Shown in pieces: positions 43,607 through 51,873 of a DNA stretch of 64,000 nt. The stretch comes from Sphingomonas sp. (GTDB lineage Bacteria; Pseudomonadota; Alphaproteobacteria; Sphingomonadales; Sphingomonadaceae). A program made the position numbers and the translations under genes. The DNA lies in assembly GCF_030145815.1 (NCBI RefSeq), contig NZ_JAIXHL010000003.1, forward strand, positions 62,001-126,000, in the 5' to 3' direction. A model generated the notes under the pieces. That model was given only the letters and a program-made list of their open reading frames with translations, ran no database searches and had not been told where the DNA came from. Each line of letters begins with the position of its first letter. Position 1 is the first letter of the stretch.

Positions 43607-44343
43607 TTCGCCGCTGCCTGCGCTTCGGCCGGCCGACCCGGGAAGCCTTCCAGCAGCTGGGCGACCCGCTTGGCCGCGCCTTCGGGAGTCCGGACATCGC
43701 CGCCCATTTCGCGGTCCGCATTGAGCCAGACGAGCTCACCGGTCCGTAGGTCGATCAGTCCGGCATGACCGACATGGACGCCGGACGTGACGCTGACCCC
43801 GCCCATCGCGGCAAACAGCTGAAGCATCTTACGACCGGTCGACCCGTACTGATCGTGCGTGTTGATGAACAGCGCATAATCGGCACCTTCCAGCGACTTG
43901 AGCTGCGCAAGTCCTGGGCCGATGCCCCACTCGAAACTGTCCTTGCGTTTTTTGGTCGTAAGGCGGTTTCCGGGAAAGAATTGATATTCGATAACCGAAT
44001 CCGCGACGGCACCGAACAGCCGCGAATACTCCGTAACGACTGCCCCGTCGCCGCTGGCTTGTTCGTCATATTCGACGACCTCGTTGCCGAGACGCGTCTG
44101 GTGATCACGAAGCGCCTTGCCGATATATTCGCGCGCCTGCGCGGTCCAATCGGCATTGGGCTCGTTCATCCCGCCTGTCGATTGCGCGCCAACCTGGATG
44201 GTGGGCCGCATCAGGACGATGCGCACCGTGCCCGGCTTCAATGTGAATCCCGGCTTGTTCCCCGTCTTTTCCTGTGCGTGCGCGACGCCCGTCAAGCTCA
44301 GCATCGCGGCCAACGCCGCGAGCATAAACGCGTGTAGTTTCAC
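43603..44343 (-). CDS. Secreted protein of unknown function, first gene of the M48 operon
   Basis: 246 residues. Signal peptide MKLHAFMLAALAAMLSLTGVAHA, cleaved before QEKTG. The mature part includes TVRIVLMRPTIQVGAQSTGG and LEGADYALFINTHDQYGS, which look like an alpha/beta fold. No family or catalytic motif recognised. Its stop overlaps the M48 gene start, so the pair is translationally coupled, and the operon continues with a third secreted protein. Confidence 0.75.
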   Translation of the reverse strand: MKLHAFMLAALAAMLSLTGVAHAQEKTGNKPGFTLKPGTVRIVLMRPTIQVGAQSTGGMNEPNADWTAQAREYIGKALRDHQTRLGNEVVEYDEQASGDGAVVTEYSRLFGAVADSVIEYQFFPGNRLTTKKRKDSFEWGIGPGLAQLKSLEGADYALFINTHDQYGSTGRKMLQLFAAMGGVSVTSGVHVGHAGLIDLRTGELVWLNADREMGGDVRTPEGAAKRVAQLLEGFPGRPAEAQAAAK

Positions 44344-44480
44344 TGAATTTCCCCCTGGTCTGCCGAAGACTTATCAAAGCAGTTGCAAAAGGGAAGCGGT
44401 CAGTTTGTCGATTTTCCGGTCTGCGCAGAGCGCAACTTCAACGTCGGTGCATGGTAACGAACGCGGGGCGGAGCGTGTTC

Positions 44481-44666
44481 TTACGCCACCGGCTGCACGG
44501 GGGTCGAAGGCGGTTCGCCGTCTGGTTGCGGCGCGGGGATGTCGATGTCGGGCGCGGGGGGGACGATCTCCGGCGTCCCGGGTGCGGGCTGGCCCGGCTG
44601 GGGCATCGGCGGCGCTTCGGGCGGCGGGATTGACGGCTGGGCAGGGATTGGCGGTTCGACGGGCAT
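44481..44666 (-). CDS. Proline-rich microprotein
   Basis: 61 residues from ATG 44666, which has a clear AGGAG site. About 40 percent Pro with regular PxP spacing (PPIPAQPSIPPPEAPP), acidic, no membrane segment or signal. Low-complexity coding makes the assignment less certain, but the ribosome site favours it. It is the last candidate gene before the island boundary at 44811. Confidence 0.5.
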   Translation of the reverse strand: MPVEPPIPAQPSIPPPEAPPMPQPGQPAPGTPEIVPPAPDIDIPAPQPDGEPPSTPVQPVA

Positions 44667-44810
44667 GGCGTGTCTCCTATGCCGATCGAACGCCTGCCTG
44701 TCGCTTTGGTTCAGCGAACACCGCGCCCTTGGTCTGCCACGCGCGTGATGGATGGATGGATGGCATGCTGGCGCTGCACGCTCTGCAACTGCAGGGATCA
44801 ATTTCAGGGA

Positions 44811-44856
44811 ATGGTGGACGCACTAGGGCTCGAACCTAGGACCCGCTGATTAAGAG
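44811..44856 (-). repeat. Left attachment site: detached 3' part of tRNA-Lys
   Basis: 46 bases identical to 63541-63586, which is the 3' part of the intact tRNA-Lys(CTT) gene from the anticodon loop to past CCA. Only the 3' part is present, so no tRNA can be made. After base 44856 the sequence leaves the tRNA (ACGCTAG instead of TCAGCTG). This is the classical scar of site-specific integration at a tRNA 3' end. Confidence 0.9.
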
Positions 44857-44866
44857 ACGCTAGATC

Positions 44867-44934
44867 GTGGCATATGGTGCAGTTCTATCAGGTAATCAGC
44901 TGTATCCGTGTTTGATTGCTGCACCCTTTGCCAC
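44867..44934. repeat. Imperfect inverted repeat next to the left attachment site
   Basis: GTGGCATATGGTGCAG (44867-44882) and CTGCACCCTTTGCCAC (44919-44934) are inverted copies with two mismatches over 16 bases. They lie 10 bases inside the island. Their place and size fit arm-type binding sites of a tyrosine recombinase. The surrounding 44857-45045 has no gene. Confidence 0.55.
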
Positions 44935-45045
44935 ATCTTTTAACAACAGGTGATGCCAGTAACTGGCACACAACTGACGTCATCCGATCCAGATTGGTGG
45001 CAGCGACGCTCTGGCAGGCAAGGTTGTCTCGTGCCAGGAGTTTAG

Positions 45046-46728
45046 TCACTCCGAGAGATTCTCCGCAGGTGAGCCTTGGCCGATAAGGTCGTCAATCGTT
45101 CTCGCGAGCGTGTCGAGTGAAAATGGCTTGGTAATCATCGACATGTTTTCGCCAAGGAAGTCAGCGCGCCGGGTCGCCTGTTCGGCGTAGCCCGTGATAA
45201 ACAGAATTGGCATATCCGGTCGATGCAACCGCGCCGCCTCAGCGAGATCGCGCCCGTTCATGCCCGGCATCCCAATGTCGGACACCATGAGGTCGATCCG
45301 TTGGTCAGACGCCAAGAGTGGGAGCGCAGCGGTAGGTTCCGAAACCTCGAGCGCCTCATACTGAAGTTCCTGAAGCACTTCGCAGACGAGCATTCTTACC
45401 GCGTGGTCATCTTCTACGATTAGAACGCGCTGACCTGCGCCCGCGCGCATCACCACCGGTGCAACTGCCGCGATAGTCGGGCGCGTGTGGGTAGTTGGTA
45501 AGTACAGTTTGACCGACGTTCCCAAACCGGCATTGCTGTGGATCCGCACCGCACCGCCGCTCTGTTGCGCAAATCCATAGACCATCGACAGGCCCAGGCC
45601 TGTTCCATGACCTTGCGGCTTCGTTGTAAAGAAGGGATCGAATACCTTTTCGAGCACGTCGGCGGGAATGCCAGTGCCGGTGTCAGTGACCGATACCAAG
45701 ACGAACTCCCCCTGCGGCACTCCTGGTCGGATCAGATGCTGCTCCGCGTCAACGTGGACAACGGCGGTCTCGATAGTGAGTTGCCCGCCCGTGAGCATCG
45801 CGTCGCGTGCGTTAATCGCGAGGTTGAGGAGCGCGTTTTCAAGCTGATTGGCGTCGGCCATCGCGTACGGGAGGTCGTTGCCAAACGCGAGATCGAGCTT
45901 GATTTGTTCAGGGAGCGCATTCTCGATCAGCGGTGACATAGATTTGATCAATGCGTTGATGTCGAGCGGGCTTGGATCCAGCGACTGCCGCCGCGAAAAC
46001 GCCAGCAGCCGGTGCGTCAGCGACGCCGCGCGCTCTGCCGATGCGGTGGCTGCGTCGATATAGCGGTCGATCTCGTCGATACGCCCGACGGCGATCTTGC
46101 GCCGTAACAAGTCAAGCGGTCCAATGATCCCCGTCAGCATATTGTTGAAATCGTGGGCAATGCCACCGGTCAACTGGCCAACGGCTTCCATCTTCTGGCT
46201 TTGACGCAGGGAGGCCTCGGCACGCTCACGCTCGGCGATCTCCGACTGGAGGCGCACCAGAGTGTGTTCAAGCTCCGCGGTCCGCTCGCGAACTTGTTTT
46301 TCAAGCTGCTCCGCAGAATCGGCGAGCGCGCGGCGCTGCTGATAGAGTTCGAGAAACACATTGGCCTTGCTTCGGAGGATATCGGGCTCGATCGGCTTTT
46401 GGATGAAGTCGACAGCGCCCGCCTCGTATCCGCGAAAGCGCCGTTGGGTGTCGGCGCTTCCGGCAGTGACGAAGATGATCGGGACATTCTGGGTGCGTCC
46501 GTTTCCGCGCATTAATTCTGCCAGTTCGAATCCATCCATGCCCGGCATCTGCACGTCGAGCAGCGCGAGCGCGACTTCATGCTGCAAAAGGAGTTCCAGT
46601 GCCTGCTCGCCCGATCGCGCGCGCAGAAAGGACAGGCCGTCCCGGCGCAGCAGCGCTTCAAGCGCGAGCAGATTCTCCTCGAGGTCGTCGACGATCAAAA
46701 AATGGATCGGTTGGGTCGCGTTGCTCAT
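45046..46728 (-). CDS. Hybrid histidine kinase: receiver, HisKA, HATPase, receiver
   Basis: 560 residues, no membrane segment. Receiver 1 (about 8-125) with Asp58 in LALLDVQMPG. A coiled coil (about 128-180) leads to HisKA with His192 in GGIAHDFNN, then HATPase (about 285-412; NLAINARDAM, DTGTGIP, GTGLGLSMVYGF), then receiver 2 (about 432-550) with Asp484 in VSDIGMPG. The HDFNN-type H box is that of kinases often paired with CheB/CheR. ATG overlaps the CheB stop as ATGA. Last gene of the quartet HK-CheR-CheB-HK. Confidence 0.92.
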   Translation of the reverse strand: MSNATQPIHFLIVDDLEENLLALEALLRRDGLSFLRARSGEQALELLLQHEVALALLDVQMPGMDGFELAELMRGNGRTQNVPIIFVTAGSADTQRRFRGYEAGAVDFIQKPIEPDILRSKANVFLELYQQRRALADSAEQLEKQVRERTAELEHTLVRLQSEIAERERAEASLRQSQKMEAVGQLTGGIAHDFNNMLTGIIGPLDLLRRKIAVGRIDEIDRYIDAATASAERAASLTHRLLAFSRRQSLDPSPLDINALIKSMSPLIENALPEQIKLDLAFGNDLPYAMADANQLENALLNLAINARDAMLTGGQLTIETAVVHVDAEQHLIRPGVPQGEFVLVSVTDTGTGIPADVLEKVFDPFFTTKPQGHGTGLGLSMVYGFAQQSGGAVRIHSNAGLGTSVKLYLPTTHTRPTIAAVAPVVMRAGAGQRVLIVEDDHAVRMLVCEVLQELQYEALEVSEPTAALPLLASDQRIDLMVSDIGMPGMNGRDLAEAARLHRPDMPILFITGYAEQATRRADFLGENMSMITKPFSLDTLARTIDDLIGQGSPAENLSE

Positions 46729-47297
46729 GATCTTCCAAGCTCAAGGAGATGTTCGGCGATCGCGTCGAGCGACATTGTAGTCGCGTTCGCACAGCGGGCG
46801 AGCGCTGCCGTCGGCATCGCTGAGGCATAGGCGGTCGCGGGATCTTCGACCAGCACCATGCCGCCCGAACGCGAAATCGCGGCGGCACCGCGCGCGCCGT
46901 CGTCATTCGCGCCGGTCAGGACGATCCCGGTGAGGCCAGACCCGTAGGAATCGGCGGCGCTTTCAAACAGGACGTCGATCGAGGGTCGGGAAAACAGCAC
47001 CGGTTCGTCGGTGGACAGGGCAATGCTCAGGCCCGCCTCTACGAGCATGTGATAGCCGGGCGGGGCGATATACACCGTTGCCGGTGCAATTGGCTCCTTA
47101 TCCTCCGGCTCTCGAAAAGCGATCGCGCTCTTGTTGGCGAATAGAGGAAGCAATCCGGAAGGACCCTCGGGCACATGCACCACAACCAGCACGGGCAGGG
47201 AATAGTTCGCGGGGAGGCGCGATAGGATCACGGAAAGCGCCTGCACGGCACCAGCCGACGCACCGACCACGATTGCCTGTGGGCGCGCGGCGCTCAC
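46725..47297 (-). CDS. CheB methylesterase domain protein without receiver
   Basis: 190 residues from GTG 47297, whose GTGA overlaps the CheR stop; a longer frame to 47498 lies within cheR. Only the methylesterase domain is present: Ser in VGASAGAV, His in VVHVPEGPSG, Asp in LTGANDDGARGA, so the catalytic triad is complete. The usual N-terminal receiver is absent, so control by phosphorylation would have to come from a separate receiver protein, such as those of the two kinases beside it. No chemoreceptor gene is in the window. Confidence 0.9.
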   Translation of the reverse strand: MSAARPQAIVVGASAGAVQALSVILSRLPANYSLPVLVVVHVPEGPSGLLPLFANKSAIAFREPEDKEPIAPATVYIAPPGYHMLVEAGLSIALSTDEPVLFSRPSIDVLFESAADSYGSGLTGIVLTGANDDGARGAAAISRSGGMVLVEDPATAYASAMPTAALARCANATTMSLDAIAEHLLELGRS

Positions 47298-48142
47298 CCG
47301 TCCCGCCGCTGGTAAATTTTTTCTTCGCGGACGAAGTCGCTGAACGCGTCCGCATGCGCGGAGAAGCGCAGCGTTTCTTTGGAGCCAAGACCGAGAAATC
47401 CCCGCCGCGTCAGGGAATCCTTGAATAATCCGACTGCCCGATCCTGCAAGTTCCGGTCGAAATAGATCATGACGTTGCGGCACGACACAAATTGGCACTC
47501 GGCAAATACCGCGTCTGTCACCAGGCTGTGATCGGAGAACACCACTTGCGCGCGCAGCTTCTTGTCGAAGACGGCGCGGCCATAGGCTGTGGTGTAATAG
47601 TCGGAAAGTGAGGCCTTGCCTCCCGCGCGCTGATGATTTCGCGTGAAGGTCGCGAGACGATCCAGCGCATAGACGCCGCTCTGCGCCGCTTCGAGCGCCG
47701 CAGGGTTGATGTCCGTCGCATAGATCAGCGCGCGATCGAGCAGGCCTTCCTCATGCAGCATAATTGCGAAGGAATAGAGTTCCTCGCCGTGGCTGCATCC
47801 GGCGATCCAGAGCTTGAGCGAGGGATAGGTACGCAGGTGCGGCAGCACCTGTTCGCGGATCGCACGGAAATACCCCGGATCGCGAAACATCTCGCTCACC
47901 TGGACCGTCAGATAGTCGAGCAGGCGCGTGACGAGCCCGTCGCTGTGTAGCAGCGCCTGCTGCATTGCCGTGAAGTCGGAAAAGCCGAGTTGCTCGCGCG
48001 CCTGGCGCAAGCGCCGCTTGATCGACGCCCGCGCATAATGGCGAAAGTCGTAATGATAGCGCCGGAACAGTGCCTCCAGCAGCAGGTGGATTTCGATATC
48101 CTCGACCGCTTCGGTCGATCCCCGGGTCAACGCGGCATCCAT
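47294..48142 (-). CDS. CheR-type protein-glutamate methyltransferase
   Basis: 282 residues. The N-terminal helical domain (about 15-70; DFRHYARASIKRRLRQ) precedes the SAM-binding domain, with WIAGCSHGEELYSFAIML, YATDINPAALEAAQ and CRNVMIYFD, all strong CheR motifs. CheR methylates Glu residues of receptors or of other proteins. Its start lies 16 bases inside the end of the large kinase gene and its stop overlaps the CheB GTG start. Confidence 0.93.
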   Translation of the reverse strand: MDAALTRGSTEAVEDIEIHLLLEALFRRYHYDFRHYARASIKRRLRQAREQLGFSDFTAMQQALLHSDGLVTRLLDYLTVQVSEMFRDPGYFRAIREQVLPHLRTYPSLKLWIAGCSHGEELYSFAIMLHEEGLLDRALIYATDINPAALEAAQSGVYALDRLATFTRNHQRAGGKASLSDYYTTAYGRAVFDKKLRAQVVFSDHSLVTDAVFAECQFVSCRNVMIYFDRNLQDRAVGLFKDSLTRRGFLGLGSKETLRFSAHADAFSDFVREEKIYQRRDG

Positions 48143-51100
48143 ACGCGCACCAGCGAGAGGAGTTTGTCGACGTCGAGCGGCTTGGCCATGTAATCATTGG
48201 CGCCGGCGGCGAGGCAATTGGCCTGATCGTCCGGCATCGCCTTGGCCGTTAACATGATGACCGGGAGCTTTGCCCAGCGCCGGTCGAGCCGCATCCGCCG
48301 GGTCGCCTCAAGTCCGTCCATGACGGGCATCATTACGTCCATCAGCACAAGATCGATCGGGTCAGGTGTGCCGGCGGCGCCGTCGAGCGCGTCGAGCGCT
48401 TCCTGGCCATTGCGCGCAATCGCAACCTTAGCACCGCGCGGCTCGAGAATGTTGGTCAGCGAGTAAACGTTCCGGACGTCGTCCTCGACGACCAGAATTC
48501 GCCGTCCCTCGAGCACCGCGTCGCGATGCCGCGCCTGCTGTATCATCTTCTGCTGCTCGGGCGGGAGCTCGGACACGACCTGGTGCAGGAACAGCGTCAC
48601 CTCGTCGAGCAGGCGCTCGGGCGATTTCGCGCCCTTGATGATGATGGAGCTCGAATAGCGCCGCAGTTTCTGCTCGTCCTCGCGCGACAGATCGTGGCCA
48701 GTATAGACGATGACCGGCGGAAAGCTGTGCGCAGCGTCCTCGCTGAGGGTTTCAAACAATGAGAAGCCGGACGCGTCGGGCAGCGTGAGGTCGAGCACCA
48801 TGCAATCGAACGTCTGCTCGCGCAGGAGCTGCAGGCATTCGGCAGCGGTGCCTGCGCCGACGGTCTCGACCTCGGGCCCGGCCAACAGCTTGCCCACCGC
48901 GTCGCGTTGCACCGGATCGTCCTCGACGATCAACACGCGACGGACGGTGCGGCTCAGCTGTGCCTCCAGCGTCTCCAGTGCGCTGGCCAAATCTTCTCGC
49001 TTCACCGGCTTGAGCAGATAGCCCATCGCGCCGAGCGAAAAGGCGGTCTGTGTCTGGTCGCTGGCCGATACGACATGAATCGGGATGTGGCGCGTGGCAT
49101 CTTCGCGTTTGAGCCGGTCGAGCACGGCTAGGCCTGACTGGTCGGGCAAGCCAAGGTCCAGCACGATTGCGCTGGGTCGATGCTGGCGGGAGAGGGCAAG
49201 CGCCTCTTCGGCAGTGCCGGCGACCAGGGTCTGGAATCCGGCCTCACGCGACAGGTCGCGCACGATCCCGGCAAAAACCTGATCGTCCTCGACCACCAGC
49301 AGCACGCGGCGCGCGCCCTCCAGCCGGTCGCGGTCGTCCTCGACCGGCGCAAGCCGCTGCGTCCGGCGCGGCGGGGCGATGGCGGGCGTCGAAGCGGAGG
49401 CGGCCGCCGCAGCAGGTTCGGCGCGCGCTTCGACCAGCGCGGGATCGTAATCGAGGGGGATGGTGACCGTGAAGCTGCTGCCGGCGCCGGGCGCGCTCTT
49501 GAGCGCGATCGATCCGCCGAGCAGTCGCGTCAGCTCCCGCGAGATCGACAGTCCCAGGCCGGTTCCGCCGAACCTGCGGTTGATCGCCCCGTCCGCCTGG
49601 CGGAACGCATCGAAGATCGCCTGATGCTGTTCGGGCGAAATGCCGATGCCGGTGTCGGTGACGGTCAGCGCCAGCCGATCCTCCCCCACCGGCGCGATCG
49701 CGAGCGATACGCCGCCCGCCTCGGTAAATTTGAACGCGTTGGAGAGCAGGTTCTTGAGAACCTGTTCCAGCCGCTGGCGGTCGGTACCGATCGCGCTCGG
49801 TGCATCGCTCGCGACGTCGATGTCGAACGACAGCCCGCGGTCACGCGCGATCGGATCGAAGGTCTGGCGCAGATCGGCGGTCAGGCGCGCCAGCGTCACC
49901 GCCTGCGCATCGATCTCGACATGCCCCGCCTCGATTTTCGACAGGTCCAGAATATCGTTGATCAGGTTGAGAAGGTCGTTGCCCGATGCCTGGATCGTCC
50001 GGGCATATTGGGTCTGCTCGTCGGTTAGGTTCCCATTCGGATTGTCGCCGAGCAGCTTCGACAGGATCAGCAAGGAGTTGAGCGGCGTGCGCAGCTCATG
50101 GCTCATATTGGCGAGGAAATCGGACTTGTACTGACTTGCCTGTTCCAGCTCGCGCGCTTTGAGCTCGACCGCAGCACTGGTCCGCGCAAGGTCGTCGCGC
50201 TGTGCTTCGAGCAGCTGCGCCTGTTCCTCCAGTTGCGTGTTGGCTTGTTCGAGTTCGACCTGCTGCTGCTCCAGCCGCACTGCCGATTCCCTGAGCGCGC
50301 GCCCCTGCTCCTCAAGCTCCTCGTTCGAAACCCTGAGCTCCTCGCTTTGAACCTGCAGCTCTTCCGACTGGCGCTGCGTCTCGTCGAGCAGTGCTTGCAA
50401 CTCGCTGCGATACTTGGCGGACCGCAGCGCGACACCGGCGGGCTGGGCGATACGCTCCAGAAACTCGAGCACGCCGGGAGCGACAGGATGCAGAAAGCCA
50501 AGCTCGATCACGGCGTTTACAGCGCCATCGGCGTTGAGCGGCGCAATGACGAGGTGTCGTGGCGTATCGCGCCCCAGCGCGGAGCCAAGCGTCAGATACC
50601 CCTCGGGCACATCGTCGAGCACCACGGAGGCGCCGTCAGCCGCGGCCCGACCGAGCATCCCTTCACGCAAGCGAAAGCGATCGGTCACAATGGCATCGCC
50701 AGGCACCCCCAGCGTCGCCACCCGCTCGAACGCGCCGTGTTCACCCTTGAACAACACGCTCGCCTGCGCGCCGAGATAGGGGGTAAGGAAGTCGAGGATA
50801 CTGTCGCTGAGCTGGTGCACCGTTTTGTCGCCCAGCATCGCCTGGCCAAGTCCGACCTCACCCGCCTGCAGCCAGTCTTGGCGCTGGCGTGCAACGGTGC
50901 TGCGGTGGACCAGGAAGCCGACCGCGAGCGTCAGGCCGATTCCCAGAATCGCAGCGAGGATGCCGCTGAGCATCGCGGTCGAATACGCGCTGTCCATCTG
51001 CTGCAGTCGGCCCATCCGCAGGCGACGCTCCTCGGCCCGCATTGCATCGATCTGCGCGCGCAACGCGTCCATCTGGACCTTGCCACGATCGGTGGTGACG

Positions 51101-51552
51101 ACATCCAGTGCGGCCGAAACGCCCCGCGTGCGGCGCAGTTCGATTGTCTCGCGCAGTTCAGCGAAGCGCGCAGCCAGCTGGGGCTTGAGTCGGCGCAGAG
51201 CCAGTTGTTGTACCGGATTGTCGCTGGTCAGCGACTGGATCGCGACAACGCTCGCGTCAGCCCGCGCAATCGCGTCCTGATAGGGCTCGAGATAGCGTTT
51301 ATCACCTGTGAGCAGGAAGCCGCGCTGGCCGGTTTCGGCATCCTGCGTCGCCGAAAGCAGGTTGCCAAGTTCGGTGATCACGTCGTGCGTGTGAACAACC
51401 TTGGCGGTATCGGCGCGTAGCGCCAGCATATTCGAATAGGTGACGGCCCCGGTAATCAGGAAAAACAGAAGCGCGCCGGCGACCCCCAAAGCGGTACCCA
51501 ACCCGATCCGGGTACGCGAATATGGCGCTGCGTGAGTCGAGGCCTTGGTCAT
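48127..51552 (-). CDS. CHASE3-GAF hybrid histidine kinase with three receivers
   Basis: 1141 residues. Membrane spans at about 20-45 and 193-215 enclose a CHASE3 sensor domain (ATQDAETGQRGFLLTGDKRY). Then a GAF-like domain (about 228-375), a coiled coil (about 385-475), HisKA with His485 in NMSHELRTPL, and HATPase (about 595-700). Three receivers follow, with Asp799 (IVLDLGLP), Asp921 (VLDLTLP) and Asp1072 (LVLMDVMMP). The start has AGGAA at a fair distance. First gene of the coupled quartet with CheR, CheB and a second kinase. Signal unknown. Confidence 0.93.
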   Translation of the reverse strand: MTKASTHAAPYSRTRIGLGTALGVAGALLFFLITGAVTYSNMLALRADTAKVVHTHDVITELGNLLSATQDAETGQRGFLLTGDKRYLEPYQDAIARADASVVAIQSLTSDNPVQQLALRRLKPQLAARFAELRETIELRRTRGVSAALDVVTTDRGKVQMDALRAQIDAMRAEERRLRMGRLQQMDSAYSTAMLSGILAAILGIGLTLAVGFLVHRSTVARQRQDWLQAGEVGLGQAMLGDKTVHQLSDSILDFLTPYLGAQASVLFKGEHGAFERVATLGVPGDAIVTDRFRLREGMLGRAAADGASVVLDDVPEGYLTLGSALGRDTPRHLVIAPLNADGAVNAVIELGFLHPVAPGVLEFLERIAQPAGVALRSAKYRSELQALLDETQRQSEELQVQSEELRVSNEELEEQGRALRESAVRLEQQQVELEQANTQLEEQAQLLEAQRDDLARTSAAVELKARELEQASQYKSDFLANMSHELRTPLNSLLILSKLLGDNPNGNLTDEQTQYARTIQASGNDLLNLINDILDLSKIEAGHVEIDAQAVTLARLTADLRQTFDPIARDRGLSFDIDVASDAPSAIGTDRQRLEQVLKNLLSNAFKFTEAGGVSLAIAPVGEDRLALTVTDTGIGISPEQHQAIFDAFRQADGAINRRFGGTGLGLSISRELTRLLGGSIALKSAPGAGSSFTVTIPLDYDPALVEARAEPAAAAASASTPAIAPPRRTQRLAPVEDDRDRLEGARRVLLVVEDDQVFAGIVRDLSREAGFQTLVAGTAEEALALSRQHRPSAIVLDLGLPDQSGLAVLDRLKREDATRHIPIHVVSASDQTQTAFSLGAMGYLLKPVKREDLASALETLEAQLSRTVRRVLIVEDDPVQRDAVGKLLAGPEVETVGAGTAAECLQLLREQTFDCMVLDLTLPDASGFSLFETLSEDAAHSFPPVIVYTGHDLSREDEQKLRRYSSSIIIKGAKSPERLLDEVTLFLHQVVSELPPEQQKMIQQARHRDAVLEGRRILVVEDDVRNVYSLTNILEPRGAKVAIARNGQEALDALDGAAGTPDPIDLVLMDVMMPVMDGLEATRRMRLDRRWAKLPVIMLTAKAMPDDQANCLAAGANDYMAKPLDVDKLLSLVRVWMPR

Positions 51553-51873
51553 CTAGCTGAAATTCCTGGAACGAGATCATCCTTCCGCTTCCACGGCAAG
51601 CCCGCCAGTGCAAGTCGGAACTGCGCGTGAGGTGACTCGCGTCAAACGCACAGCGGTTCGAGCGAGGAGTAAAGCCAAGTATTGATTTTCGGTCGCCCAT
51701 CGAGCCCTGTGGCTCAGCCCCCTTGGTCAACGTCGATGAACGCGAATGGGTTCAAGCCGTTCGCACGCCGGCTGCTGTAACTCGGCGGGCGCGGTTTCGT
51801 TCCGAAGTCCCGCTGCATGGCTACAAGTACCCGGCTTGCATGGTTGGGTCGTTCTGGACGGGCGACCCCAAGC
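51553..51873. other. Gene-poor gap between the sensory and efflux operons
   Basis: 321 bases. On the minus strand a frame from ATG 51818 to 51714 encodes a 34-residue, basic, Ser/Arg-rich peptide (KPRPPSYSSRRANGLNPFAF); it has no ribosome site and looks like a relic or chance frame. No terminator or operator is evident. The promoter of the large kinase gene must lie in the right half. Confidence 0.4.

Noticed and set aside
44811..44856. A second tRNA-Lys gene
   Set aside because: Only the 3' part from the anticodon loop onward is present; the 5' half is replaced by unrelated sequence.
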